Positions 5,787 to 11,948 of a stretch of DNA of 17,272 nucleotides are shown here, piece after piece. Below the pieces are notes generated by a model that saw only the letters and a list, made by a program, of their open reading frames with translations, searched no databases and was not told the origin of the DNA. The position numbers and the translations under genes are program-made. How positions within the stretch are numbered: position 1 is the stretch's first letter; every line of letters begins with the position of its first letter. The stretch spans positions 1 to 17,272 of the forward strand of contig JBHAEC010000083.1 in the NCBI GenBank assembly GCA_041855385.1, written 5' to 3'. Source of the DNA: JBHAEC01 sp041855385. GTDB lineage: Bacteria; Bacillota; Negativicutes; Veillonellales; Veillonellaceae.

Positions 5787-8090
5787 ATGGAGCGCGAGGA
5801 ACTATTCCATATGAAAAATCAAATTGTGAGATACTTTGAAGAAAAACCGAATCACAGCGGACATATCGATGAGGCCGCAACAGAGCTTGATATAAAGGGA
5901 TGCGCTCTCCCTTCCTTTTTTGAAGTCACGGAGGAGCTTGTACGTGACGGCGTATTGGAAAGACTGGGTGGAGGATATTATCGCATGGAAAAAAACAAAA
6001 ACAGAATGGAAGGTATTTACCGGGGGGCTCGTCGCAGTTACGGATTTGTTGTGGATATTCCGGGAGAAGCGGATCTTTATATTCCTGAAGAAGATCGTAA
6101 CGGAGCCATGCACAATGATCGTGTTCGCGTAGAGGTGACGAGGGAAAATGGTTTTAGGCAAAGACGTGAAGGACGAATTGTTGCTATTCTTGAGAGGGCT
6201 AATACAACCGTAATAGGAACATTCGAGCTACAAAAAAAGTTTGGCTTTGTAAAACCAGATGATGAGCGAATCGGTATGGATATTTTTATCCCCCTAAAGG
6301 ATACCTTAAATGCGCGGAGTAGTGCTAAGGTACTGGTAGAAATAACGAAGTGGCCGGATGCACGACAATTGGCGGAGGGAAAGATTACGCAAATTTTGGG
6401 CTATGAAGGCGATGTCGGTGTTGACATTAACTGCATCATGGCTTCCCATAAACTACCCTTTGCATTTCCTGAAGAGGTAGAATTGGCGGCGAATAAGGTA
6501 GATATGAATATTGCCGCTGATGAAAAAAGGTTGGACTTACGAGATCGTATGCTCATTACTATTGACGGAGAAGACGCTAAAGATTTAGATGATGCCGTAG
6601 AAGTAGAATTACTGAAAAATGGCAACATGAAGCTAGGTGTACACATTGCTGATGTGAGTCATTATGTTCCGTCCGGAGGAATTATTGACCGTGAGGCCTA
6701 TGAACGAGGAACGAGTGTATATCTTGTAGATCGGGTAATACCTATGCTTCCTAAGGTGTTGTCTAATGGCATTTGTAGTTTGAATGCACAAGAAGACAGA
6801 TATGCCATGAGCTGTATAATGGAGATTAACCCGGAAGGCAAGGTGGTAGAATATCAAATTGCTCCGTCCATTATCAATGTTAAAAGGCGATGCAATTATC
6901 GGGAGGTATATAAGGCACTGGAAGAAGATATTGTTCCCGAAGATTTACAGCCCTATATGGAAATGCTCCGCCATTTAAAAACGTTGGCACTGTGGTTAAG
7001 AGAAATGCGCCATAAAAGAGGGAGCATTGACTTTGATTTTCCCGAATACAAGATTTTGTTGAGCACAGATGGAACTCCTCTTCAGATTGTTAAGCGAGAC
7101 CGTACTATTTCGGAGCGTATGATTGAAGAAGCCATGCTTATCGCTAACGAAACGGTAGCAGTCTATCTTCGTGATACAGGTAGCCCGACGGTGTTTCGCG
7201 TGCATGAATCTCCCAGTGAGGAAAAGCTTGAGACATTACAAACTGTTGTGAATTATCTGGGATTACAAACTCGTTTCGGCACGGATATTACTCCCGGAGA
7301 GGTGCAGGCGTTTTTGCAGAGTGTAAAAGGAAAAGCGATAGAGCGCACTGCGGAGATGATGACCTTGCGATCCCTTCAACAGGCAAAGTACAGTACCGTT
7401 AATATAGGTCACTTTGGACTTGCATCTTCTTGTTATACTCACTTTACCTCGCCTATTCGACGATATCCTGATTTAATGATTCATCGTTTGCTGAAAAAGG
7501 CACTGCATTTAAAACATGGCTGGAGGCCAAAAGACGGAGATGAAGCATATCTGACAAAGGCAGCGGAACACAGTTCAATTAGGGAGCAGGTAGCGGTAAA
7601 GGCAGAAAGAGATACGGATGATTTAAAGAAGGCTCAATATATGCTCCCCTATGTGGGACACGTTTTTGAGGGGATTATAAGAAACTTAACCGACTTTGGG
7701 ATGTTTGTAGAAATAGACAATGGAATTGATGGCCTTGTACATATTAATTCCATGGAAGATGACTACTATTTTCTAAATAAAGAACAACTTGCCATGGTTG
7801 GTAGATTATCCGGAAAGGAATATCATTTAGGGGATATCGTTCGGGTTACATTAGCTAAAGTTGACGTAGGTCGCCGTACTATTGATTTTGTATTAGGAGA
7901 AATAACCGATATATCGGAACTTTCTCGGATTATGACCAAGGCTTACATGCGTAAGCAAGACAATGGAAAGAAAAAACGAGGAAAAGAAAAGCAAAAAGCT
8001 AAAAAGTCGCTCGTTCTAAAGAGAAGAGAGACTGCAGGAAAACGAAAGAAAAAAGGTAAGCGTAAAAAGAGAAAGGGTTATAATCAGTGA
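5787..8090 (+). CDS. rnr: Ribonuclease R (3'-5' exoribonuclease)
   Basis: RNB-family processive exoribonuclease that degrades structured RNA, including mRNA released from stalled ribosomes by tmRNA. 767 residues in the expected order: N-terminal winged helix (about 1-70), two cold-shock OB folds (about 70-230), RNB catalytic domain (about 250-575), S1 domain (about 624-705) and a basic tail. The catalytic aspartates D260, D266, D268 and D269 have the same spacing as D201/D207/D209/D210 of RNase II. The motif HFTSPIRRYPDL is present. The tail, roughly the last 45 residues, is mostly Lys/Arg; in E. coli such a tail mediates contact with tmRNA-SmpB. ATG 5787 has GAGGAAA upstream; an alternative ATG at 5811 is possible. 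The stop overlaps the smpB start. Confidence 0.98.
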   Translation: MEREELFHMKNQIVRYFEEKPNHSGHIDEAATELDIKGCALPSFFEVTEELVRDGVLERLGGGYYRMEKNKNRMEGIYRGARRSYGFVVDIPGEADLYIPEEDRNGAMHNDRVRVEVTRENGFRQRREGRIVAILERANTTVIGTFELQKKFGFVKPDDERIGMDIFIPLKDTLNARSSAKVLVEITKWPDARQLAEGKITQILGYEGDVGVDINCIMASHKLPFAFPEEVELAANKVDMNIAADEKRLDLRDRMLITIDGEDAKDLDDAVEVELLKNGNMKLGVHIADVSHYVPSGGIIDREAYERGTSVYLVDRVIPMLPKVLSNGICSLNAQEDRYAMSCIMEINPEGKVVEYQIAPSIINVKRRCNYREVYKALEEDIVPEDLQPYMEMLRHLKTLALWLREMRHKRGSIDFDFPEYKILLSTDGTPLQIVKRDRTISERMIEEAMLIANETVAVYLRDTGSPTVFRVHESPSEEKLETLQTVVNYLGLQTRFGTDITPGEVQAFLQSVKGKAIERTAEMMTLRSLQQAKYSTVNIGHFGLASSCYTHFTSPIRRYPDLMIHRLLKKALHLKHGWRPKDGDEAYLTKAAEHSSIREQVAVKAERDTDDLKKAQYMLPYVGHVFEGIIRNLTDFGMFVEIDNGIDGLVHINSMEDDYYFLNKEQLAMVGRLSGKEYHLGDIVRVTLAKVDVGRRTIDFVLGEITDISELSRIMTKAYMRKQDNGKKKRGKEKQKAKKSLVLKRRETAGKRKKKGKRKKRKGYNQ

Positions 8091-8557
8091 GTAAAGTAAG
8101 CGATAATATGATTACGGATAATCGAAAGGCAAGGCATGACTTTCATATTCATGAAACCTTTGAGGCAGGAATTGTATTGACAGGAACAGAGGTAAAGTCG
8201 ATCAGACAAGGGAAGGTCAATCTAAAAGACAGTTTTTGCCGTGTGGAGAATGGAGAACTTTTTCTTTATCAAATGCATATAAGCCCCTATGAACAGGGAA
8301 ATCGATTTAATCAGGATCCTCTGAGGACAAGGAAGCTTCTGATGCATAAGAGAGAAATTCACCGTCTCTTCGGCCAGGTAAGAGAAAAGGGATTTTCCCT
8401 GGTTCCTCTTAATCTTCATTTTTCCAGGGGAAGAGTTAAAGTTACGGTGGGTTTAGTGACGGGGAAAAAGATCTATGATAAAAGGCAGGACATGGCAGAA
8501 AGGGATGCAAAAAGAGATATTTCCAGAAGACTTAAAGAGCAACATCGAGGAGATTGA
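8087..8557 (+). CDS. smpB: SsrA-binding protein SmpB
   Basis: Small OB-fold protein that binds the tRNA-like part of tmRNA and places it in the ribosomal A site of stalled ribosomes. 156 residues, normal length. Family motifs visible: ARHDFHIHETFEAGIVLTGT near the N-terminus, EVKSIRQGKVNLKDSF, then YEQGN, and a basic C-terminal tail (KKIYDKRQDMAERDAKRDI) that enters the empty mRNA channel. It starts at GTG 8087 inside a GTGA overlap with the rnr stop, so translation is coupled to RNase R. Its RNA partner ssrA is the next gene. Confidence 0.98.
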   Translation: MSKVSDNMITDNRKARHDFHIHETFEAGIVLTGTEVKSIRQGKVNLKDSFCRVENGELFLYQMHISPYEQGNRFNQDPLRTRKLLMHKREIHRLFGQVREKGFSLVPLNLHFSRGRVKVTVGLVTGKKIYDKRQDMAERDAKRDISRRLKEQHRGD

Positions 8558-8582
8558 ACTTTAATATGAATCAAGCAATTTA

Positions 8583-8611
8583 TTGACACACTATGCCGGT
8601 TAAGATATAAT
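8583..8611 (+). promoter_or_regulatory. Perfect-consensus promoter of ssrA
   Basis: TTGACA (8583-8588), a 17-base spacer and TATAAT (8606-8611): both boxes match the sigma-70/sigma-A consensus exactly. Start would be near 8618, about 9 bases before the mature tmRNA 5' end, which RNase P would trim. Such strength fits an abundant stable RNA. Confidence 0.9.
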
Positions 8612-8626
8612 TCTACATACACTTAC

Positions 8627-8968
8627 GGGGACGTCATGGTTTCGACAGGGGTGGGTGTATCATAAATAGCGAGTCGGCGTTCCATAAGGCCGCAAAACTG
8701 TGGGAAATAGTTAAACGCAAAACAAGATTTTGCATTAGCAGCATAGCTAACGTCTTACCTTTCTTTTCCTGCGGGAAAGGATAAGGCGCCGAACAGCGGG
8801 ATAGCTCTTTTTAGGGCTCCTAAAAAAAGAGTGAAACCTATAGGAGATAGGGTATACTAGCTTGTCGTTGTGTGAAAGCAACCCGAAAAGATAAAACATC
8901 GACTGCGCTCGGAGAAGTTTATGGGGCAACACTTTTGGACAGGGGTTCGACTCCCCTCGTCTCCACCA
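8627..8968 (+). ncRNA. ssrA: Transfer-messenger RNA (tmRNA)
   Basis: One-piece tmRNA of 342 bases that rescues stalled ribosomes with SmpB. The acceptor stem GGGGACG (8627-8633) pairs with CGTCTCC (8958-8964, one G-U pair), followed by discriminator A and an encoded CCA (8966-8968). The 5' D-like region reads GGTTTCGACAGGGG and the T arm reads AGGGGTTCGACTCCCCT. The tag reading frame lies at 8717-8746. Sequences between tag and T arm are compatible with the usual pseudoknots, which I did not fold fully. The neighbours rnr and smpB encode its protein partners. Confidence 0.98.
8717..8746 (+). other. tmRNA proteolysis-tag reading frame
   Basis: Reads GCA AAA CAA GAT TTT GCA TTA GCA GCA TAG, giving the tag AKQDFALAA. 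The resume codon GCA (Ala) and the ALAA end recognised by ClpXP-type proteases are conventional. At 9 residues it is at the short end for bacterial tags, and it ends in a single TAG rather than tandem stops. Confidence 0.88.
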
Positions 8969-8970
8969 AT

Positions 8971-9123
8971 TCATTTAAAATGAACCCGTTGGGATAGTGG
9001 TTTTATGCGGTCAACGGGTTCTTTAAAGTTAAAGAACACAGTAATTTTATCAGAATCAATTTTTACAGACTGAATGAAGGTATCTAAAATGCTAGACGAA
9101 CTTCTTCGGTCTTTTTTCTTTTG
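8971..9123 (-). pseudogene. C-terminal remnant of a probable large serine recombinase
   Basis: On the minus strand a 50-codon frame runs from 9123 down to a TGA at 8971-8973, bounded upstream by an in-frame TAA (9124-9126) and without a plausible start. It contains SSSSILDTFIQSVKIDSDKI followed by TVFFNFKEPV. That pattern (a short helix, then a beta strand with a DDKI-like turn and a NF/NY strand) resembles the extreme C-terminus of large serine recombinases of Firmicute mobile elements. The reading is by eye, not by search. It ends 2 bases from the CCA end of ssrA, in convergent orientation, which suggests the decayed end of a former mobile element. Alternatively the frame is chance. It was too short to be listed as an ordinary open reading frame. 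Confidence 0.42.
8982..9025 (+). terminator. Likely terminator hairpin downstream of ssrA
   Basis: Perfect 10-bp inverted repeat GAACCCGTTG (8982-8991) / CAACGGGTTC (9012-9021) with a 20-base loop, followed by only a short T run (CTTTAAAG). TTTAAA sequences flank both arms, extending the symmetry. It begins 13 bases after the tmRNA 3' end. The large loop and weak T tract make it less typical than the other terminators here. It also lies inside the recombinase-like remnant on the other strand. Confidence 0.6.
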
Positions 9124-9145
9124 TTACACAGATTTTTGTACTTAT

Positions 9146-9174
9146 TTAGGATAAGACAATATTTATGCTATAGT
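9146..9174 (+). promoter_or_regulatory. Possible extended -10 promoter upstream of the thiazole operon
   Basis: TGCTATAGT (9166-9174) is an extended -10 (TG-n-TATAGT), with a weak -35 TTAGGA (9146-9151) 17 bases upstream. It competes with the better-placed promoter at 9231-9260. Confidence 0.3.
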
Positions 9175-9230
9175 CGTTGTTATAAGGGAAATAAAAGTAT
9201 AGCAATGTTAACGAGTTCCTTTCGTTTGTA

Positions 9231-9260
9231 TTGAATACATAATGGCCTACAAGTTATAAT
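9231..9260 (+). promoter_or_regulatory. Promoter of the yhcH-thiM-thiW operon
   Basis: TTGAAT (9231-9236), an 18-base spacer and a perfect TATAAT (9255-9260). It would give a leader of about 79 bases before the first gene. No regulatory RNA fold is evident in that leader. Confidence 0.6.
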
Positions 9261-9345
9261 AAGTACGAGAAAAGAGATTAAAAGTAGGAGAGGGATGTAA
9301 AAATCAGACGTAAAAAACCGTAAACATATAAGGAGGCAACGATCA

Positions 9346-9813
9346 ATGATTATCGGCAATATTAATCAATTGGGAGTGGAAAGACGGTGGCTGCACAACG
9401 GAATATATAAATTGATTAAACAAGCTCTTACTATGAATCTGGAGACTTTACCGGCAGGCCGCTATGAGTTGGGAAACGGTCACTACATGAATGTGGATGA
9501 GGTGGAAACGGAGCCTATCGAGCAGCGTAGATATGAGGCACATCAAGATTATGCGGACATTCAAATCGTTATTATGGGAAGAGAATGTATCGGATATGCT
9601 CCTCTTGCTCTAATGGAGCGCATGGTTGAGGCCAATCCGGAAAAGGATGTGTATTTTTATGAATATAGTGGGCAGGGGATGATGATCCCCATGCAAAGGG
9701 GTACTTTTGCTGTATTCTATCCTGCTGATGCACATCGGCCGTTAATTGCAGAACATGCTCCGGGAAAAGTAAAAAAAGTCATTATTAAGGCACTTATGGA
9801 TCGTTTAGGATAA
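9346..9813 (+). CDS. YhcH/YjgK/YiaL (TabA/EbgC-like) family protein
   Basis: 155-residue protein of the cupin-like YhcH/YjgK/YiaL family (DUF386). It includes E. coli EbgC, TabA (toxin-antitoxin-linked biofilm modulator) and YiaL and NanQ-type sugar epimerases. The family signature EAHQDYADIQ is at residues 64-73 and FYPADAHRP ends near residue 132. E64, H66 and H130 are candidate metal or catalytic residues. No signal peptide or membrane segment is present, so it is cytoplasmic. ATG 9346 follows AAGGAGG. It leads an operon with thiM (25-base gap) and thiW. Sugar-acid epimerase or mutarotase-like chemistry is the family expectation; why it precedes thiazole salvage genes is unclear. The family call is firm; the function is not. 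Confidence 0.9.
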   Translation: MIIGNINQLGVERRWLHNGIYKLIKQALTMNLETLPAGRYELGNGHYMNVDEVETEPIEQRRYEAHQDYADIQIVIMGRECIGYAPLALMERMVEANPEKDVYFYEYSGQGMMIPMQRGTFAVFYPADAHRPLIAEHAPGKVKKVIIKALMDRLG

Positions 9814-9838
9814 TGAAAAAGGCAGGGGTAATATTTTA

Positions 9839-10699
9839 ATGTGGATGAAAGAATCCGGAGAAGCACTGGATAGACTGCGGGAAGAGAAGCCTATTGTGCA
9901 CTGTATAACAAATCTTGTTACCATTCGTGATTGTGCCAATGCCATATTGGCTATCGGAGCCTCTCCCATCATGGCGAGTCATCCTGATGAGGTTTTTGAA
10001 GTAGTAAAGCGTTCCAAGGCTTTAGTTCTTAATACCGGCACATTGCAGCCCTCGACAGGTTTAGCCGTTTCCGAGGCCGTGAAGGCGGCAAGAAAAGAGA
10101 ATATTCCTGTTGTCCTTGATCCGGTCGGTGTTGGAATTAGCCGAATTCGCCAAGATTTAGTTCGCTTCGTTATAGAGGAAGGGCTACCTCAGGTTATTAA
10201 AGGTAATGCAGGCGAGATCTCTGCTATATATCGATTGCTTTGCGAAAAAAATGATGGGAGAAACCTTTGTTTCAATGGAGAAAAAGTAAAGCGAATGAAT
10301 GCCATAGACAGTGCTTTAGAACCGGAGGAAGTACGAGAAATGGCAGTTATATTGGCTAGGCGATATAAGTGTGTTGTTGCCGTTACGGGAGAAAGAGATA
10401 TCGTGACGGATGGAAATATTGTGCTAAACCTACATAACGGAGTTCTCCTTTTGCCGAAATTAACAGGTACGGGTTGCATGACGACAGCATTAGTCGGTGC
10501 CTTTATTGCCGTTTCATCACCACTAATAGCTGCTGTAGCGGGAATCAGTTGTATGAGCATTGCGGGAGAACAGGCTTTTACAAAGATACAAAAAGAAACG
10601 GACTACGGCAGCTTTTCTATAGCGTTGCATGATGCATTAGGGTCACTTGCTTCTAAAATATTATATGAGGAGGGCCGAGTAGAAAATGAAAGAGAATAG
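9839..10699 (+). CDS. thiM: Hydroxyethylthiazole kinase
   Basis: Ribokinase-like ATP-dependent kinase that phosphorylates 4-methyl-5-(2-hydroxyethyl)thiazole, the thiazole salvage entry into thiamine synthesis. 286 residues, slightly longer than the usual 260-270. Visible motifs: PIVHCITNLVT near residue 20 (substrate pocket), LDPVGVG, an IKGNAGEI segment, and TGTGC with catalytic-site C213. A region of about residues 130-155 (CEKNDGRNLCFNGEKVKRMN) appears to be a small insertion before the next core strand. ATG 9839 follows AGGGG at 10 bases. The 3' end overlaps thiW by 14 bases. A thiazole transporter component next door fits scavenging of exogenous thiazole. Confidence 0.95.
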   Translation: MWMKESGEALDRLREEKPIVHCITNLVTIRDCANAILAIGASPIMASHPDEVFEVVKRSKALVLNTGTLQPSTGLAVSEAVKAARKENIPVVLDPVGVGISRIRQDLVRFVIEEGLPQVIKGNAGEISAIYRLLCEKNDGRNLCFNGEKVKRMNAIDSALEPEEVREMAVILARRYKCVVAVTGERDIVTDGNIVLNLHNGVLLLPKLTGTGCMTTALVGAFIAVSSPLIAAVAGISCMSIAGEQAFTKIQKETDYGSFSIALHDALGSLASKILYEEGRVENERE

Positions 10700-11207
10700 T
10701 TCTGTAGATATTAAAACGCTTGTTATAGTAGGGATATTTATTGCCACAGGAATCGTGTTGTCACCTCTTTTGGTAATTCCTCTGGGGTTTGCAAAAGCCT
10801 TTCCTATACAGCACATGATTAACGTGTTTATCGGAGTTTTCTTCGGAGTGTATTATAATGTGGGATCGGCCTTTTGTTTATCTACTATACGCAATTTACT
10901 GGGGACGGGAACCTTGCTGGCTTATCCGGGCAGTATGTTTGGAGCCTTTTTGTCCGCCTATGCGTACAAAAAAACCAATTCTGTTTTGTGGGCTTGTGTA
11001 GGAGAGGTTGTGGGAACCGGAATAATTGGCGGATATGTGGCATATTTAATAGCTGCCTTTGTTCTCGGATCTAAACTGGGGGCGATGGCGTTGATTATTC
11101 CTTTCTCTGCAAGCTCCGTGTGTGGTGCGGTAATGGCGGGACTTGCCATCGGTTGTATGCCAAAAGGAATCAAAAACTCCCTTGGATTTAGCAATAAAGT
11201 AAATTAA
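10686..11207 (+). CDS. thiW: ThiW: predicted thiazole-specific ECF transporter S component
   Basis: Small integral membrane protein, 173 residues, with about five to six hydrophobic segments (roughly 10-32, 40-60, 70-92, 97-125 and 130-155). The pattern LGFAKAFPIQHMINVFIGVF, a conserved loop with STIRNLLGTGT, and GSMFGAFLSAY match the ThiW family. These are substrate-binding (S) subunits of energy-coupling-factor transporters, usually encoded beside thiM and predicted to import hydroxyethylthiazole. No EcfA or EcfT gene is linked, so it would share the general ECF module encoded elsewhere. It starts at ATG 10686 inside thiM, with GAGGAGG upstream. Substrate specificity is inferred from gene context. 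Confidence 0.9.
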   Translation: MKENSSVDIKTLVIVGIFIATGIVLSPLLVIPLGFAKAFPIQHMINVFIGVFFGVYYNVGSAFCLSTIRNLLGTGTLLAYPGSMFGAFLSAYAYKKTNSVLWACVGEVVGTGIIGGYVAYLIAAFVLGSKLGAMALIIPFSASSVCGAVMAGLAIGCMPKGIKNSLGFSNKVN

Positions 11208-11213
11208 TTAAAC

Positions 11214-11260
11214 GCCTCGTTAAGGAGTAAAAAGTGGATTTTCCTTGACGGGGCTTTTTT
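11214..11260 (+). terminator. Intrinsic terminator after thiW
   Basis: 13-bp stem (11214-11226 with 11242-11254, two G-U pairs), a 15-base loop and six Ts at 11255-11260. It begins 7 bases after the thiW stop and separates the thiazole operon from the efflux operon. Confidence 0.9.
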
Positions 11261-11288
11261 ACTTTGTTAAACTGAAGTATGGTACTAG

Positions 11289-11337
11289 AGTTTTTGAATA
11301 TAGTTTTGAGCAAAATGATACGAGTGGGAGTTTTGAG
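11289..11337 (+). repeat. AGTTTTGAG direct repeats upstream of the TetR gene
   Basis: AGTTTTGAG occurs exactly at 11302-11310 and 11329-11337, 27 bases apart, and a near copy AGTTTTTGA lies at 11289-11297. The middle copy is part of a small palindrome, TTTTG-AG-CAAAA (11304-11315). They lie 40-90 bases before the tetR start, where an operator for autoregulation would be expected, but TetR operators are usually palindromic, so this is only suggestive. I see no convincing -35/-10 pair in the 115-base gap. Confidence 0.3.
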
Positions 11338-11375
11338 ACGGGAGAGAATATATAGGAAAATTAGGAGAGGTTCTC

Positions 11376-11948
11376 ATGAGGGAGAAAATTTTGGAAGCGG
11401 CGGCATATGAAATAGAAGTGCATAATTCTTCCTTTCGTATGGATGATCTGGCTAAGCGATTAAATATCAGCAAGCGTACTTTGTATGAGCATTTTTGCTC
11501 AAAAAATGAGATTATTGAGACAATTTTCATTGAAAAAGTAGGCACTCTTTATGGAGATCATAAGAGAATTTTGGAAGATAAAACCTTGAGCTGCGAAGAG
11601 AAGCTAAAAAGGTTTTTTTCTGTACGGTCAAGAGCTTTTACTACTCTTAGTGGTCGTCATGGTCGAGAAATACTTAACAAGATGCCTTTTCTCATCGAAA
11701 AATTGCAAAATGTGTGTGAAAAAGACTGGAAGTTGCTGGAAGACTTTCTTTATGAAGAGCAACGAAAGGGAACACTTAAACCGGTCTGTATACATACACT
11801 TATATTGATGTTAAAAGGCATGGCTCATCAGCTTATTTATGACAAGAACTATGATTTGGATGATATTACGGATAAACTGCGTGAAGGTATTTCCATGATT
11901 TTGCAGGGGATTTTAGTAACAAAAAGTGAAGAGGAGAGTTTGAAATGA
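11376..11948 (+). CDS. TetR/AcrR-family transcriptional regulator
   Basis: 190-residue regulator. The N-terminal helix-turn-helix covers about residues 5-50 with MDDLAKRLNISKRTLYEHF, the standard TetR recognition-helix pattern. The rest is the helical ligand-binding and dimerisation domain, which is not recognisable beyond the superfamily. ATG 11376 follows TAGGAGAGG. The stop overlaps the start of the adaptor gene (ATGA), so regulator and pump are one transcript and the protein most likely represses its own efflux operon until an inducer binds. The inducer cannot be inferred. Confidence 0.92.
   Translation: MREKILEAAAYEIEVHNSSFRMDDLAKRLNISKRTLYEHFCSKNEIIETIFIEKVGTLYGDHKRILEDKTLSCEEKLKRFFSVRSRAFTTLSGRHGREILNKMPFLIEKLQNVCEKDWKLLEDFLYEEQRKGTLKPVCIHTLILMLKGMAHQLIYDKNYDLDDITDKLREGISMILQGILVTKSEEESLK

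Larger units (their letters stand above)
8969..9345. other. Gene-poor gap between ssrA and the yhcH-family operon
   Basis: 377 bases without an intact gene. The first 155 hold the ssrA terminator hairpin and the recombinase-like remnant. From 9124 to about 9265 the DNA is AT-rich, with two promoter-like sequences. The last 80 bases are an untranslated leader with a strong AAGGAGG ribosome-binding site (9331-9337). I found no TPP riboswitch signatures (CTGAGA with the conserved P3-P5 core), no tRNA and no T-box in it. Confidence 0.7.

Noticed and set aside
8747..8974. 75-residue minus-strand frame overlapping tmRNA (begins MNWWRRGESNPCPK)
   Set aside because: It is the antisense of the tmRNA 3' half and T arm, a familiar false gene call over tRNA-like ends.
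9181..9345. TPP riboswitch upstream of the thiazole salvage operon
   Set aside because: The expected conserved CTGAGA and pyrophosphate-sensor core are not visible and there is no terminator or sequestering hairpin before the first gene.
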